DNA of 64,000 nucleotides from Aromatoleum toluclasticum ATCC 700605. GTDB taxonomy: Bacteria; Pseudomonadota; Gammaproteobacteria; Burkholderiales; Rhodocyclaceae. The notes beneath the pieces are model-generated. The model saw nothing but the letters and a program-made list of their open reading frames with translations, had not been told where the DNA came from and did not search any database. The stretch is from the NCBI RefSeq assembly GCF_000378245.1, contig NZ_KB899492.1:248001-312000 (forward strand), read 5' to 3'. The translations under genes and the position numbers were made by a program. Position 1 is the first letter of the stretch, and each line of letters starts with the position of its first letter. Below, one piece after another: positions 26,890 through 35,658 of this stretch.

Positions 26890-28761
26890 CTATTCCTGGT
26901 CGTCGTTCCTGCCCCCCAAGGCTGAATTTTCGCGCTTTGCGGTTTCGTCGGCGAGACGCAGGTGCGGATTGTTCGGAGGCACCTCCTGGAACAGCGTCTG
27001 GGGATCGGTCAACAGGTAGCCGTGCAGCCGCCGTGACTTGCGCGGCCCTGTGACTTCACAGGTCCAGATGTTCAGCCCGCTGGCCTGCTTGCGGTGCAGG
27101 CCCAGCTTTTCGAAACGCTTCTGCACCCACTGCCATCCCTCCAGCTTTTCCGGCTTGGCCAGCGCGGCGACCAGCAGGTGTTCCTGCGCATAGCGCTGAA
27201 AGACACCAGGGCTGACGAGGTAGGTCGTTCCATCGACGGTGTGCACCAGCGCCTTGGCATCGTTGATGATGAGTTTGCGCGTCTGGATGCCCTGACGCAG
27301 CCAGGCCATGAAGTGGGTGCCGGAAGGTTCGGCGCGCTCCTGGGCCGCTGTGTGGCTCGCCGTGGCCGACAGCGCGGTTGCCGGCATCGGTACGGGGTCA
27401 GCCTCGACGCCAACATCTGTGCCGACCTCGGGCTCGGATGCGATCGGTAGCGTCGATGGTGTGGGCGTGACGTCCAGCAGATCGAGCAGCGCCGCCACGT
27501 CGTTGTCCGCGGTCATCGGTGCGACCGGCATGACCGCTGGAGCCGCTGCCGCGTGTTCCACGCGATGGGCTTCAGGCTCAACGGGCGTCTGCGGCACCGT
27601 CTCTTCCTGTTCCTCCTGATCGACCAACACACGGCCTGCGAAGGAAGCCGGCCGGTCGGCGTGTTCCCAGATCGCCGCGGGCGACAGCTTCAGGAAGGTG
27701 AAGCTGTGCGACCAGCCGGCGTCGCTCGTGACGGTGGCCTTCCAGATCGCCTTGCCGTCCGGCGTGGCCAAGGCAATGCCATGGTCCTGCAGCACGTTGA
27801 ACACGGCCGTGTTGCTCGACGGAATGCCGTCGATGCCCTGCGACAGCAGGTGCGCGCGCAACTTGTCGGAGACGGTCTTGCTCACCAGCCAGAGGGCGTC
27901 CTGGGTCAGCCAGCCATCCGAGGCCTGGGGTTGGTTCAGCTTGAATTCTTCCTTGAGTAGATAGCGCAGGCCGTCCAGCAGTTTGCGTTGCAGCGCGTGC
28001 CGGGGCGCCGCCAGCGCTTTGCCGGGATCGCCGCCGAGTTCCTGGGCCACCGATGCCTGGTCGGCCTGCACCACCAGCTCGCCGAGCGTGCCGGCGTGCT
28101 CGTACTGGCCGGCGAGGACGTAGAGCAAGGCAGCCCAGAGGTCGGGGTAGCCGCTCAGCCAGTCGAAGATGTCGCGATCGAGCAGGCGGGCATAGAGCAG
28201 TCCGGTGGCGGCGCTGTGCAGCCGGTACTCGCGGTCCTTGCGGTATCGGAATCGGTACGGTCGCCGCAGTGGCCCATGCCAGGGGTGCCAGACCGCGCCG
28301 TCGTCGTACTCCACATGCAGGTCGACGGCGATCTTGCCGATGTCGTGCAGCAGCGCCGCGTAGGCGGTGCCGGCGGTCCAGGCCTCGGCTTGGGCCGCCT
28401 GGGCTTCCGGTGTGGCGCCGGCGGGCAGCAGGTGCGACTGCCGCAGCTTGAGCGCATAGGCGACGATCTCCAGGCCGTGGTCCAGCATGCCACCCGGATA
28501 GGCATGGTGATGGCTTTCGGAAGCTGGGAACTGCTGGACCAGCTCGACGTAGCGTTCCAGCGGTGCGAGATACAGCGTGGCAAACTGGCGGCGCGACAGC
28601 GAGGTGCGCTGCCAGATGTGTTCCAGCAGCTTCTGCCGACGCGGCGTCGCCAGCAGCGATGTGGCCGACTCCGGCCGCATCAGCCCTTTGGACGCTTCGG
28701 TGGGAGTGGGCTGCACGCTGACGGCGGGGCGTACCCGTTTGCGTTGGAACAGCGAGAGCAT
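26890..28761 (-). CDS. traI: MobH-family relaxase (TraI)
   Basis: The relaxase is expected to nick the ICE at oriT and pilot the single strand. From ATG 28761 the product has 623 residues. The MobH signature is clear: three consecutive His in HHHAYPGGMLDHG (84-96) and an HD-type LLHDIGKI near residue 139. The C-terminal quarter contains the DUF1528-type segment with GTHFMAWLRQGIQTRKLIINDAKA and a conserved VQKRFEKLGLHRK. An acidic, low-complexity linker separates the two parts. Longer readings upstream of 28761 have unlikely composition. Confidence 0.92.
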   Translation of the reverse strand: MLSLFQRKRVRPAVSVQPTPTEASKGLMRPESATSLLATPRRQKLLEHIWQRTSLSRRQFATLYLAPLERYVELVQQFPASESHHHAYPGGMLDHGLEIVAYALKLRQSHLLPAGATPEAQAAQAEAWTAGTAYAALLHDIGKIAVDLHVEYDDGAVWHPWHGPLRRPYRFRYRKDREYRLHSAATGLLYARLLDRDIFDWLSGYPDLWAALLYVLAGQYEHAGTLGELVVQADQASVAQELGGDPGKALAAPRHALQRKLLDGLRYLLKEEFKLNQPQASDGWLTQDALWLVSKTVSDKLRAHLLSQGIDGIPSSNTAVFNVLQDHGIALATPDGKAIWKATVTSDAGWSHSFTFLKLSPAAIWEHADRPASFAGRVLVDQEEQEETVPQTPVEPEAHRVEHAAAAPAVMPVAPMTADNDVAALLDLLDVTPTPSTLPIASEPEVGTDVGVEADPVPMPATALSATASHTAAQERAEPSGTHFMAWLRQGIQTRKLIINDAKALVHTVDGTTYLVSPGVFQRYAQEHLLVAALAKPEKLEGWQWVQKRFEKLGLHRKQASGLNIWTCEVTGPRKSRRLHGYLLTDPQTLFQEVPPNNPHLRLADETAKRENSALGGRNDDQE

Positions 28762-29037
28762 GGCGAACTCCGGATGGTGGGCTGGTCGGGGGAGCCTTTT
28801 GGCGTTTTCGGGCAGGGCCTTTCCCCTTGCTCCCGTTCCCTTCCCCCTTCGCGACCTTTTAGCCTTCGATCCTTTGGGATTTAGGGCATTTGGCTTGATG
28901 ACTCCAGGGTCAATGCGTGGCGGACCCAGACCGGATTGGATGACCACCACGTTCCCGGATGGGCTTACCCTACGTGACCCCATTGGCCACCTGGATGATG
29001 TGTGCATGACATGGGGTGGCGCAGGGCGTTGACATAA
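28762..29037. other. Intergenic region upstream of traI (possible oriT / promoters)
   Basis: Roughly 275 bp between the relaxase start and the toxin-antitoxin promoter hold no convincing gene. On the minus strand it includes a purine-rich run (28800-28860) made of degenerate GGGAA-type repeats, and AT-richer segments around 28855-28900. In MobH elements oriT is often close to the relaxase gene, so this region is a candidate, but no established nic motif was recognised. Confidence 0.3.
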
Positions 29038-29066
29038 TTGACAAGAGAGACATGGGAGACTAGATT
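29038..29066 (+). promoter_or_regulatory. Sigma70-type promoter of the RES toxin-antitoxin operon
   Basis: A consensus -35 (TTGACA at 29038-29043) is followed after exactly 17 bp by TAGATT (29061-29066, four of six matches to the -10 consensus). It lies 35 bp upstream of the antitoxin start. A second TTGACA at 29029-29034 overlaps upstream. Confidence 0.6.
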
Positions 29067-29100
29067 GCTGTTGTCTCAGTCCCGTTTACGGGGGATGACC

Positions 29101-29733
29101 ATGCCCAAGACCCTCGAATTCATCGCCGATCACCTGCCGCGCGTCACGGTGGATGATGTCGTGCGCCGCTTCTCCGCCAGCGTCGAAATCCGGGATGCCC
29201 GGGCCTTTGCAGCCGAACTGCAGGCGTTTGTGCATGAACGTGTGGAAGCGGTGGCGCTTCCGCCTTCCCTCGAAATGCCACTGGTGGAAACCACGGAGCA
29301 GACCTTGGCGCGCAAGGCGGCTGCGCTGCGCGCCAGCACCCGTTGGGTGCCGGGCGAGACCGACATCCAGCGCGGTCGCGCCGCGATGCTGGAAGCCTTC
29401 GATCAGTCGCACAATCTGCCGCTGCCCGAGTTCGCCCGGCTGGCAAATAAGTCGCGACAGCAGATCTACAAGGACATCGATGCACGCCGGTTGCTGGCAC
29501 TGAACGTCGGGCCTCGCGGCCAGAAGTTGCCCGACTGGCAACTTGATCCCGTGAAGCAACGGTTGACGCAGGCCGTGCTGCAAGGGGCGGTCGAGGTCGA
29601 CAACTGGACGCTGTACCGCGCCCTGTCCGAGCCGCTCGAGAGTCTGGACGCTCGCTCGCCGGTGGAGGCCGTGACTGCCGATTCGGTCAGTGAGGTGGCC
29701 AGGGCGGTGCTCAACGTGCTGAGCATCCATTGA
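29101..29733 (+). CDS. Antitoxin of RES-type toxin-antitoxin system (Xre/MbcA/ParS-like)
   Basis: The 210-residue product precedes a RES toxin gene by 12 bp, the usual order for these modules. Its central region (about 95-160) holds a helix-turn-helix-like segment (FARLANKSRQQIYKDIDARR). The C-terminal part (YRALSEPLESLDARSPVEA and the following helices) resembles the Xre/MbcA/ParS toxin-binding domain with its W/Y..L..P...L...SP pattern. It should neutralise the toxin and repress its own promoter. ATG at 29101 has GGGGG at good spacing; ATG 29095 is an alternative. Its second half is a paralogue of the integrase C-terminus. Confidence 0.8.
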   Translation: MPKTLEFIADHLPRVTVDDVVRRFSASVEIRDARAFAAELQAFVHERVEAVALPPSLEMPLVETTEQTLARKAAALRASTRWVPGETDIQRGRAAMLEAFDQSHNLPLPEFARLANKSRQQIYKDIDARRLLALNVGPRGQKLPDWQLDPVKQRLTQAVLQGAVEVDNWTLYRALSEPLESLDARSPVEAVTADSVSEVARAVLNVLSIH

Positions 29734-29745
29734 GGTGGGGTTGGC

Positions 29746-30366
29746 GTGAGTATCGGGTTGACCTCGTTCCGAATCGAGACGGGCACACTGCTCCAGCATG
29801 TGAGTCGCGTGGTCTACCGGGGCCAGCCACTGTACTTCGGCCGTGACGGCACCAACCGTTACGACGCGCCAGCCCGGGACTACGGCGTGCTCTACCTGGG
29901 CCGCGACCTCCCCACGGCATTGATGGAGTCCGTATTCCACAAGCACCTGTGGGACAAGGACTCCAAGCGCTCGATCGCACTGGCAGAAGTCCAGAGCCGT
30001 CTGGTACGCGCGGTCGGCGTGCGGGAAGAACTGCATTTGGTCGACCTGACGGCCGAAGGCGTGATGGCCGGCTACTTTGGCTTGAACCTGGAGCAGTTGG
30101 CCAGTCGCGGCTACACGCACACGCAGCAGGTGTCCAGTCTGGTGCATGCGATGCAGGGGAGCGATGGTGTGCCATTGTTCGACGGTGTGCGCTATCCGTC
30201 GCGCAACAACTACCCCGCCACCAGCATCGCCCTGTTCGAGCGGGCCGAGCGGAAGGTCAAGCTGATCGAGGACATCGACTTGCCTGGCCATGCAGGCTGG
30301 CCTCGTTTCGTTGCGGACTACCGCATCGGCGTGGAGCCCGATCCTGGTCCGGTAGAACGATCCTGA
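29746..30366 (+). CDS. RES-domain toxin (NAD+ phosphorylase family)
   Basis: RES toxins such as MbcT and ParT deplete NAD+ or modify metabolic enzymes. The 206-residue product shows the RES pattern: VYRGQPLYFGRDGTNRYDAP near the N-terminus with the conserved Arg and Tyr, GVLYLGRDLPTALMESVFH with the conserved Glu, and a C-terminal FDGVRYPSRNNYPATSIALF with the conserved Ser/Asn. It starts at GTG 29746 after an AGGTGGGG. It may stabilise the ICE by killing or arresting cells that lose it. Confidence 0.88.
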   Translation: MSIGLTSFRIETGTLLQHVSRVVYRGQPLYFGRDGTNRYDAPARDYGVLYLGRDLPTALMESVFHKHLWDKDSKRSIALAEVQSRLVRAVGVREELHLVDLTAEGVMAGYFGLNLEQLASRGYTHTQQVSSLVHAMQGSDGVPLFDGVRYPSRNNYPATSIALFERAERKVKLIEDIDLPGHAGWPRFVADYRIGVEPDPGPVERS

Positions 30367-30390
30367 GCCAAGTTTGGAAAAGTATCCACG

Positions 30391-30759
30391 ATGAAGCCCG
30401 CCGTACACACCACCTTCGCAGAGCGCGTCGGCCGGATGCTGGGCCGGACGTGGCGGGGATTCGTGCGCCTGGATCGTAAGGCGCACGGGCGGCTGGCGGC
30501 ACTGGGATGGGTGCCTGGCATGGCCGGTGCGGCATTGCTGGCCCTCCAACTTGTCGTACTTAGCGTACTGGCCTACACCGCGTTCTGGTTGGCGTTGTTG
30601 CTCGCGGTTATTGTGGTTGCAGCCTGGATGGCACGAGACTCCGAGGGCGACGAAACAGAAGAATGGGCGATTGGGGAACAGGCTGAGCACAAGCATAACC
30701 CGGGGTACGACCCAATCCTATACAACGACGCTCCAGACCCACGATACGATAAAGACTGA
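30391..30759 (+). CDS. DUF3742 family ICE membrane protein
   Basis: A 122-residue protein with a basic N-terminus, two close hydrophobic helices (about residues 42-80) and a charged tail that includes NPGYDPILYNDAPDPRYD. This matches the DUF3742 family regularly found in ICEclc-type elements next to the traG end of the transfer operon. The function is unknown. It is convergent with the TraG-like gene, with only 26 bp between stops. Confidence 0.8.
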   Translation: MKPAVHTTFAERVGRMLGRTWRGFVRLDRKAHGRLAALGWVPGMAGAALLALQLVVLSVLAYTAFWLALLLAVIVVAAWMARDSEGDETEEWAIGEQAEHKHNPGYDPILYNDAPDPRYDKD

Positions 30760-30785
30760 GTGCTTTGAGCACGGGAAAGACTCGC

Positions 30786-32303
30786 TCACCGAAGTCTATT
30801 TGACACGGTTCCGGATCCTTTTCCGCCGGCTTGGCCGGCCGGTCGCGTGGCGTCTGAAAGGCCCTGAAGTGCCCCACCTGCCCGCACCCCAACCCACCCC
30901 AACGCGGCTACCCAAAACGTTGGCAGCACAATGAACATCGTTGCCATGACAAAGTTCAGCAGCATGTCCCCGAAGGCATTGTTCAGGCCGATCAAGGGAT
31001 CGAAGTTGCTGTGCGGCCGATTCGCACCGAATCCCCAGCCGTAGAGCGCATCGAGGATCGTGCTGTCGAGCCAGCGCGCGAGCTGGAACCAGAAGTCCAC
31101 GAAGAACAGCGCAAACTCCACGCAGCTCACCGCGACCAAGGCCTTCAGCTCGTAGGTTCCGAACAGCAGCACCAGCGGAATGCAGATGACGAGCGCCATC
31201 TTGAGCAGCGACAGCACCATCGGCAGCGCCTGGCGCACCACGTCCATAGCGGGGAAGAAACCCAGCGATCCAGCGGCCATTCCGAGGTCGCCGGCACCGC
31301 GCGTCACGATGTTGGGCAGCGTCTTCTCGATCTGGCCGCCGTAGTCCGTATAGACAGCGCCCTGGTTCATCTTCTGCTGCCGGGGCGAGACGACGGCGCG
31401 GATCACCGAGTCGTTGACCTCGTTCTGCGACAGGAATCCCGCCCAGCGGCCCATGCGCGACAGCAGATCGGGATCGACCTGGGACAGCAGGCGCGTACGC
31501 AGCCCGCTGCTGCCGTCAGACCACCACTGTTGGCAGGTCGGATAGCCGCCACCGCTGTCCACTTGGGCGAGCCCCGCGTCGCGGGTCGCGTCATAGGGCC
31601 AGGCCGTGCGCGGCGTGCTCGAATGGTAGGTGTCGTAGAAGCCCGTCGTGTCGAGGAAGTAGCTCGAACCGATCCAAGTCACGTCGTTCATCTGCTCGTC
31701 GGAGAGCGTCGGCCGGTTCATGAACAGTTTGGCGCGCGAGGGGGCGTAGCAGTCGTGCACGAAATCGCCGACTTCCTGCGCCAGCACCGCGTCATCGATA
31801 CGCGTGGCATCCACGTCCATGCGCATCTGCCGCAGATCCGTTCCGCAGGGGATCGCTGCCACCGCGGCCCCGGTGACGGCCTTCGAGATGGCGTGCATGA
31901 AGAACCACCACACGGGCACCAGCGCGTTCTGGTTGTTGAGCGTGGTGTAGGCGTTGGACCACCCCGTGTCGGCCGGCTGCGGCACATTGACTTGGCATTG
32001 CGCAGAGCGGCTCGTATCGAACGCGATCGTGTTCAGATCCACCGGAATGAACGGGATGCCGGCGAACATGATGACCATGATCGCCACCCACACGCGGTTC
32101 TCGATGCGCATCGAGGACAGTACGCCCTTGTTGCCTTCGTCCGCGCCTTCCGCCCGCGCCCGGAGCCATTCCTGGATGACGATGGCGACGAAAGGTAGCG
32201 CGAACACGCCGCTGGCCACGAGGATGCTCCAGATGCCGTTGTTGACCACCCAACCCACCAGGGTCAGGTAGTACTCCAGGTAGTCCGTCGTGTAGAGGGT
32301 CAT
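30786..32303 (-). CDS. traG: Conjugal transfer protein TraG, N-terminal type
   Basis: The 505-residue inner-membrane protein is related to the N-terminal part of F-plasmid TraG, needed for mating-pair formation. It starts MTLYTTDYLEYYLTLVGW, with an early membrane helix. A large periplasmic loop includes conserved Cys-containing FVHDCYAPSRAK and YPTCQQWW, and about four membrane segments lie in the last 180 residues. It is the last gene of the minus-strand transfer operon. Confidence 0.88.
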   Translation of the reverse strand: MTLYTTDYLEYYLTLVGWVVNNGIWSILVASGVFALPFVAIVIQEWLRARAEGADEGNKGVLSSMRIENRVWVAIMVIMFAGIPFIPVDLNTIAFDTSRSAQCQVNVPQPADTGWSNAYTTLNNQNALVPVWWFFMHAISKAVTGAAVAAIPCGTDLRQMRMDVDATRIDDAVLAQEVGDFVHDCYAPSRAKLFMNRPTLSDEQMNDVTWIGSSYFLDTTGFYDTYHSSTPRTAWPYDATRDAGLAQVDSGGGYPTCQQWWSDGSSGLRTRLLSQVDPDLLSRMGRWAGFLSQNEVNDSVIRAVVSPRQQKMNQGAVYTDYGGQIEKTLPNIVTRGAGDLGMAAGSLGFFPAMDVVRQALPMVLSLLKMALVICIPLVLLFGTYELKALVAVSCVEFALFFVDFWFQLARWLDSTILDALYGWGFGANRPHSNFDPLIGLNNAFGDMLLNFVMATMFIVLPTFWVAALGWVGVRAGGALQGLSDATRPAGQAGGKGSGTVSNRLR

Positions 32304-32318
32304 GACGTCCTCCTCCCC

Positions 32319-32672
32319 TCAGCCGTTGCGCAGCCATTGGCTGCCTTCGAGCAACACGACGGTGACCACGGCCGCGATCTCGACCCGCAGCAAGCGTTGA
32401 TACGTCTCAGCCGTCGGTTCGCGTTGCCGCAGGCGCTGCCGCATCCACCACCAGCCATAGGCCGTCGCCGCGTAGAGAACCAGGCGCCACGCCAGGAAGT
32501 GGGTCGAGTGCGCGTGCAGCCAATGCTCCCAACCATCGATGCTGCCGACGACATGGATGCCCGCGACGTTTACGGTCACCGCAACGCCGCAGATCAACAG
32601 CGCCCACAGCAGCGCAACGCCCATGCGGCGACTGAACAGCCGCGAAGGCCGCAGCCAAGTCGGCCAGGTCAT
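32319..32672 (-). CDS. ICE hypothetical membrane protein
   Basis: A 117-residue protein with three likely membrane helices (about residues 15-40, 55-78 and 95-112) and a basic QRLRQREP loop. I recognise it only by position, as a small membrane protein regularly found between the TraG-like gene and the PFL_4711-type gene in this ICE family. Its start overlaps the upstream gene's stop by four bases. Confidence 0.7.
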   Translation of the reverse strand: MTWPTWLRPSRLFSRRMGVALLWALLICGVAVTVNVAGIHVVGSIDGWEHWLHAHSTHFLAWRLVLYAATAYGWWWMRQRLRQREPTAETYQRLLRVEIAAVVTVVLLEGSQWLRNG

Positions 32673-34072
32673 GGGGTACTCCGGGGCTTCTGAACCTCCT
32701 TGAGCCGGTCGCGCGTGGTGTCGCCCTCGAAGATACCGCGCGAGCCACCGGCACGGGTGCCGTGGCGCTGGACGATCGCCATCGCGGAATTGCCCGCCAG
32801 CGTGCGACGCAGTTCCAGTTCGGTCTTGAGGTTGTTGATCTCCTGCTCCAGCGCACTGTTTTCCTGATCGACCGCCTTGACGGCCAGTTCGTTGGCCGCG
32901 ACGTTCGGTTCCTTCTTGCCGGTGAGCAGCGTGCGCTGCAACAGCAGAGCCTTCTCCAGCACGCTGGACAGAGCTGCCTCGGAGGCCAGGCGCTTACCCA
33001 GCAGATCCTGGTCGGGCTCGTCGCGCAAAGCCTCGATCACGCCGCGGGTGATCGGCAGCGAATTGCTGCCGGCCGCTTCGAGGTTCGCCACCGTCGTCGG
33101 CTTCGCGCCCGTCACCAGTTCCTGCAGCGCCTGAAGTTTGGTCTCGTACTCCTCCTGGATCACCGGCGTGAGGCCGACACCGGGCGTGGTCTGGGTCTTG
33201 GTGCAACTTTCGCAGGTGCGTTGCTCACGCTCGCCCAGCACGCGGGTCGCCCAAGTCGCAGCCACAGCAGGCGAGGACCAGGTCTGGCAGGTCAGCCGGT
33301 TGCCGCAGGAAGCGCGTGGGATCGACGAGGAGTCCGTGACGCTGCGTCCGTTGAGCAGGTTGTAGCCCGCGCGCGTCACATCGCCTACCACCTTGATCGA
33401 ACTCTGGCCCGCGCCGCCCGCGTTGCCGCCGCCGACCCAGGGCACGCCGTTGTTGCCCTTGTTCGACTCGGCCTGCTCAATGGCCGACACGGCGTCGTTA
33501 CTGCTGACCGCATCCCGCAGCGCCATGCCCTCGGCGAGCTGGTCCCAGCCGGCCTGGCCGCCGGCCATGTCCGCCATCCGATTGGCGATGGCACGACAAC
33601 TCATCTTCGAGCGATCGAAGTCCAGGCGGGCTTGCAGGACGCCGTTGGTGAGCAGGTTGTAGAGGCCGGGGTCGGCGCGCTGGATGATCAGCGCCGGCAG
33701 CGACGCCACGGCGCTGGTGGCGCTCTGGATCACCGAGCTCATGATTGCCTGGAAACCGTTGGTGATGCCGTTGAGCTGGTTCTGCAGCGTCGTCGTGATG
33801 CTCATGTCGCCGCAGATCAGGTTGCTGTTCCAGCCGATCCCGACGCCGATGCTCTGCATGTTCCCGGCGCCGCCCATGGACACGGCCCGGCCGCCGCCGA
33901 TGCTGTAGAGCACGTCGTCGCCGATGACGCTGCCGCTCACGCTGGCGCCGTTGCGGTCGATGCGGGTCTGTGCCCAGGCGACGCTTGCCATTGCCGTTAC
34001 AGTGCAGGCGAGCGCGACGGCCAGGGTATGCGGCTTGGTCCGCCGAGCAAAGCGGGAAAGGGACGCTTTCAT
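32669..34072 (-). CDS. Integrating conjugative element protein, TIGR03755/PFL_4711 family (TraH-like)
   Basis: From ATG 34072 the product is 467 residues with a signal peptide (cleavage near VAWA-Q). Family features are the Gly-rich YSIGGGRAVSMGGAGNM, GWNSNLICGDMSIT, a PALIIQRADPGLYNLLTNG segment, Cys pairs (CRAI, CESCTKT) and a long C-terminal coiled coil (about 385-450). The PFL_4711 group is generally compared with periplasmic TraH-type pore components. It works with the following TraU-like gene. Confidence 0.87.
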   Translation of the reverse strand: MKASLSRFARRTKPHTLAVALACTVTAMASVAWAQTRIDRNGASVSGSVIGDDVLYSIGGGRAVSMGGAGNMQSIGVGIGWNSNLICGDMSITTTLQNQLNGITNGFQAIMSSVIQSATSAVASLPALIIQRADPGLYNLLTNGVLQARLDFDRSKMSCRAIANRMADMAGGQAGWDQLAEGMALRDAVSSNDAVSAIEQAESNKGNNGVPWVGGGNAGGAGQSSIKVVGDVTRAGYNLLNGRSVTDSSSIPRASCGNRLTCQTWSSPAVAATWATRVLGEREQRTCESCTKTQTTPGVGLTPVIQEEYETKLQALQELVTGAKPTTVANLEAAGSNSLPITRGVIEALRDEPDQDLLGKRLASEAALSSVLEKALLLQRTLLTGKKEPNVAANELAVKAVDQENSALEQEINNLKTELELRRTLAGNSAMAIVQRHGTRAGGSRGIFEGDTTRDRLKEVQKPRSTP

Positions 34073-34082
34073 CGGTGGCACC

Positions 34083-35033
34083 TCACATGAAATCAACGCT
34101 GCCGAGGAAGATCTGCCCCCGGCGCTGGCAGCAGGCATAGGGCCGCCACAGCGCCCAGGCGTAGTCGCCCTGTTGGGCCTGCACGCGCGTATTGCCGTGC
34201 GGGAAGACCGCGCAGGTGGTCGAGAGGGTCGGCGTCAACTCCTGCCACTTGCCGGTGGAGGCGTCGCCCTCCACCAGGGCGCCAGCGGGCCAGTAGCCGG
34301 CGCGCGCACTCGCGAGCAGCGGCTGGTAGACGTGGGGCTGGGCGCGCCGCGTCACGACGTCGCCCGCGCGCTGCGCCACCACGGCACCGCTTTTGTAGTC
34401 GTCGGTCTGATGCAGGAAACCGCCGCGCGGATAGACGTTGCCCCACAGGTTCAGCGTCGCGCGGCTGCCGATCTCGCGCATGCCGGGGATCAAGGCCTCC
34501 GGGTAGGCCAGCTCCGGGATGTTGTAGCGCCAGGCCAGCGTATCGAACGTGCTCAGCAGGTACGGCATGAAGGCCGTGCCCGCACCCTGGCAGGTATAGC
34601 CGGATGCGCTGACGAACCGGCTGAACACCAAGCCGGCGGGATGCCCGATCACATCCGCATTTTTGAACTTGGCCAGGTTGTTCTCGTTGTCGTGGTTGGT
34701 CGTGCCATCACCGCCGGCCCGAGCGGTGGGATTGGGCATGCTCATCGCCCGCACTTCTATCCACGGGTTCTCGCCGGTGTTCGAGTAGCTCGAAACCACG
34801 GCATCGGGAACGTAGTGGCGGACCTTGACTGAGGTACGGACCGAGCAACCGAACATGGTGCAGAACAACCAGTAGCAGATGCCGACGACACGATACTCCA
34901 GGCAATTCGGCGACAAGGCCGAGGCAACGATGGTTACCGTGTCCAGGGCGAAGGTCGACGTGGCGCCGCACAGCAGCAGCGAGGCCATGGCCGCCCGCAA
35001 GCGCCGGGACAGCCCGGTCAGCAGGCAGGTCAT
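34083..35033 (-). CDS. Integrating conjugative element protein, TIGR03756/PFL_4710 family (TraU-like)
   Basis: This 316-residue exported protein (signal near STFA-LD) starts from ATG 35033. It is Cys-rich, with LSPNCLEYRVVGICYWLFCTMFGC followed by VRHYVPDAVVSSY (core shown only), and the C-terminal WRPYACCQRRGQIFLG. The pattern matches TraU-like periplasmic DNA-transfer proteins of ICEs. The many Cys need disulfide formation, consistent with the DsbA-like gene in the same operon. The start overlaps the upstream stop by four bases. Confidence 0.88.
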   Translation of the reverse strand: MTCLLTGLSRRLRAAMASLLLCGATSTFALDTVTIVASALSPNCLEYRVVGICYWLFCTMFGCSVRTSVKVRHYVPDAVVSSYSNTGENPWIEVRAMSMPNPTARAGGDGTTNHDNENNLAKFKNADVIGHPAGLVFSRFVSASGYTCQGAGTAFMPYLLSTFDTLAWRYNIPELAYPEALIPGMREIGSRATLNLWGNVYPRGGFLHQTDDYKSGAVVAQRAGDVVTRRAQPHVYQPLLASARAGYWPAGALVEGDASTGKWQELTPTLSTTCAVFPHGNTRVQAQQGDYAWALWRPYACCQRRGQIFLGSVDFM

Positions 35034-35476
35034 GGCCTCGCGCTCCGATAGGCATCTATACGGGCGACGGCGCGCGCCACGTCGGGCTCGCCATAGACCA
35101 CGTAGCGTCGATCGACCACCACCGCGGGAATCTTGGCGATGCCCAGGCCCCAGGCATCGGCGACACCTTGGTAGGCGCCTCCGATCCGGCGTTGCAGTTC
35201 GTCTTTGCCCTCGCCCAGCCGCTGGCGCACGATGGCTGCGGCTTGGCCGGGATTGGCGGGCAGGCCTGCGGACAGCTCGGCCTCGATCCGGGCGGGCAGA
35301 TCCAGTTCGACGACCCGCGCATCGGCCATCGACTGAACCGAATGGTGGCTGTCGGTGACGACGAGCACGTCGGCGGCGAACGCGGCCGTGCGGAACGAGG
35401 ACAGTGTGGCCAGCAGAGCGGCGGCGATGCCGAGGGCCGGCCAACCCGGCGAGGATTTGAGGAGGAAGGCCGGCAT
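35030..35476 (-). CDS. Integrating conjugative element protein, TIGR03757/PFL_4709 family
   Basis: The 148-residue protein has a signal segment ending near AFA-ADV and a thioredoxin-like core without a CXXC pair (DVLVVTDSHHSV, then IPAVVVDRRYVVYGEPDV with a cis-Pro-like IPAVV). It resembles TrbC/TraW-type periplasmic partners of TraU. It is translationally coupled to the TraU-like gene. Confidence 0.83.
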   Translation of the reverse strand: MPAFLLKSSPGWPALGIAAALLATLSSFRTAAFAADVLVVTDSHHSVQSMADARVVELDLPARIEAELSAGLPANPGQAAAIVRQRLGEGKDELQRRIGGAYQGVADAWGLGIAKIPAVVVDRRYVVYGEPDVARAVARIDAYRSARP

Positions 35477-35597
35477 CTTGGTCGCCCTTGGCGTTGATCA
35501 GGCCCGTAGTCAAACGCCGACGAGGACATCGCTGCGACAAACAAAGCGCACTGCGCGCGCTCCGTTTATTGAGATGCCGCCGCTCCTTGAACCGAAG

Positions 35598-35624
35598 GCA
35601 AAGAAACGGGAGCCGAAGCTCCCG
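35598..35624 (-). terminator. Rho-independent terminator of radC
   Basis: Read on the minus strand, a perfect 7-bp stem CGGGAGC-TTCG-GCTCCCG (35607-35624) with a UUCG tetraloop is followed by TTTCTTTG. It lies 34 bp after the radC stop, so the upstream and downstream parts of the transfer operon are probably partly separate transcripts. Confidence 0.8.
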
Positions 35625-35658
35625 CGGGGATGGAACAAACGCACCTGGGCAGGTGCTG

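Noticed and set aside
26868-26890. GACCTG...CAGGTC hairpin between xre and traI as terminator
   Set aside because: The 6-bp stem overlaps the traI stop and has no T run, so it is too weak to call.
29086-30696. 536-codon minus-strand open frame across the toxin-antitoxin pair
   Set aside because: The plus strand carries a recognisable RES toxin and antitoxin with promoter and ribosome sites; the minus frame has no recognisable domain.
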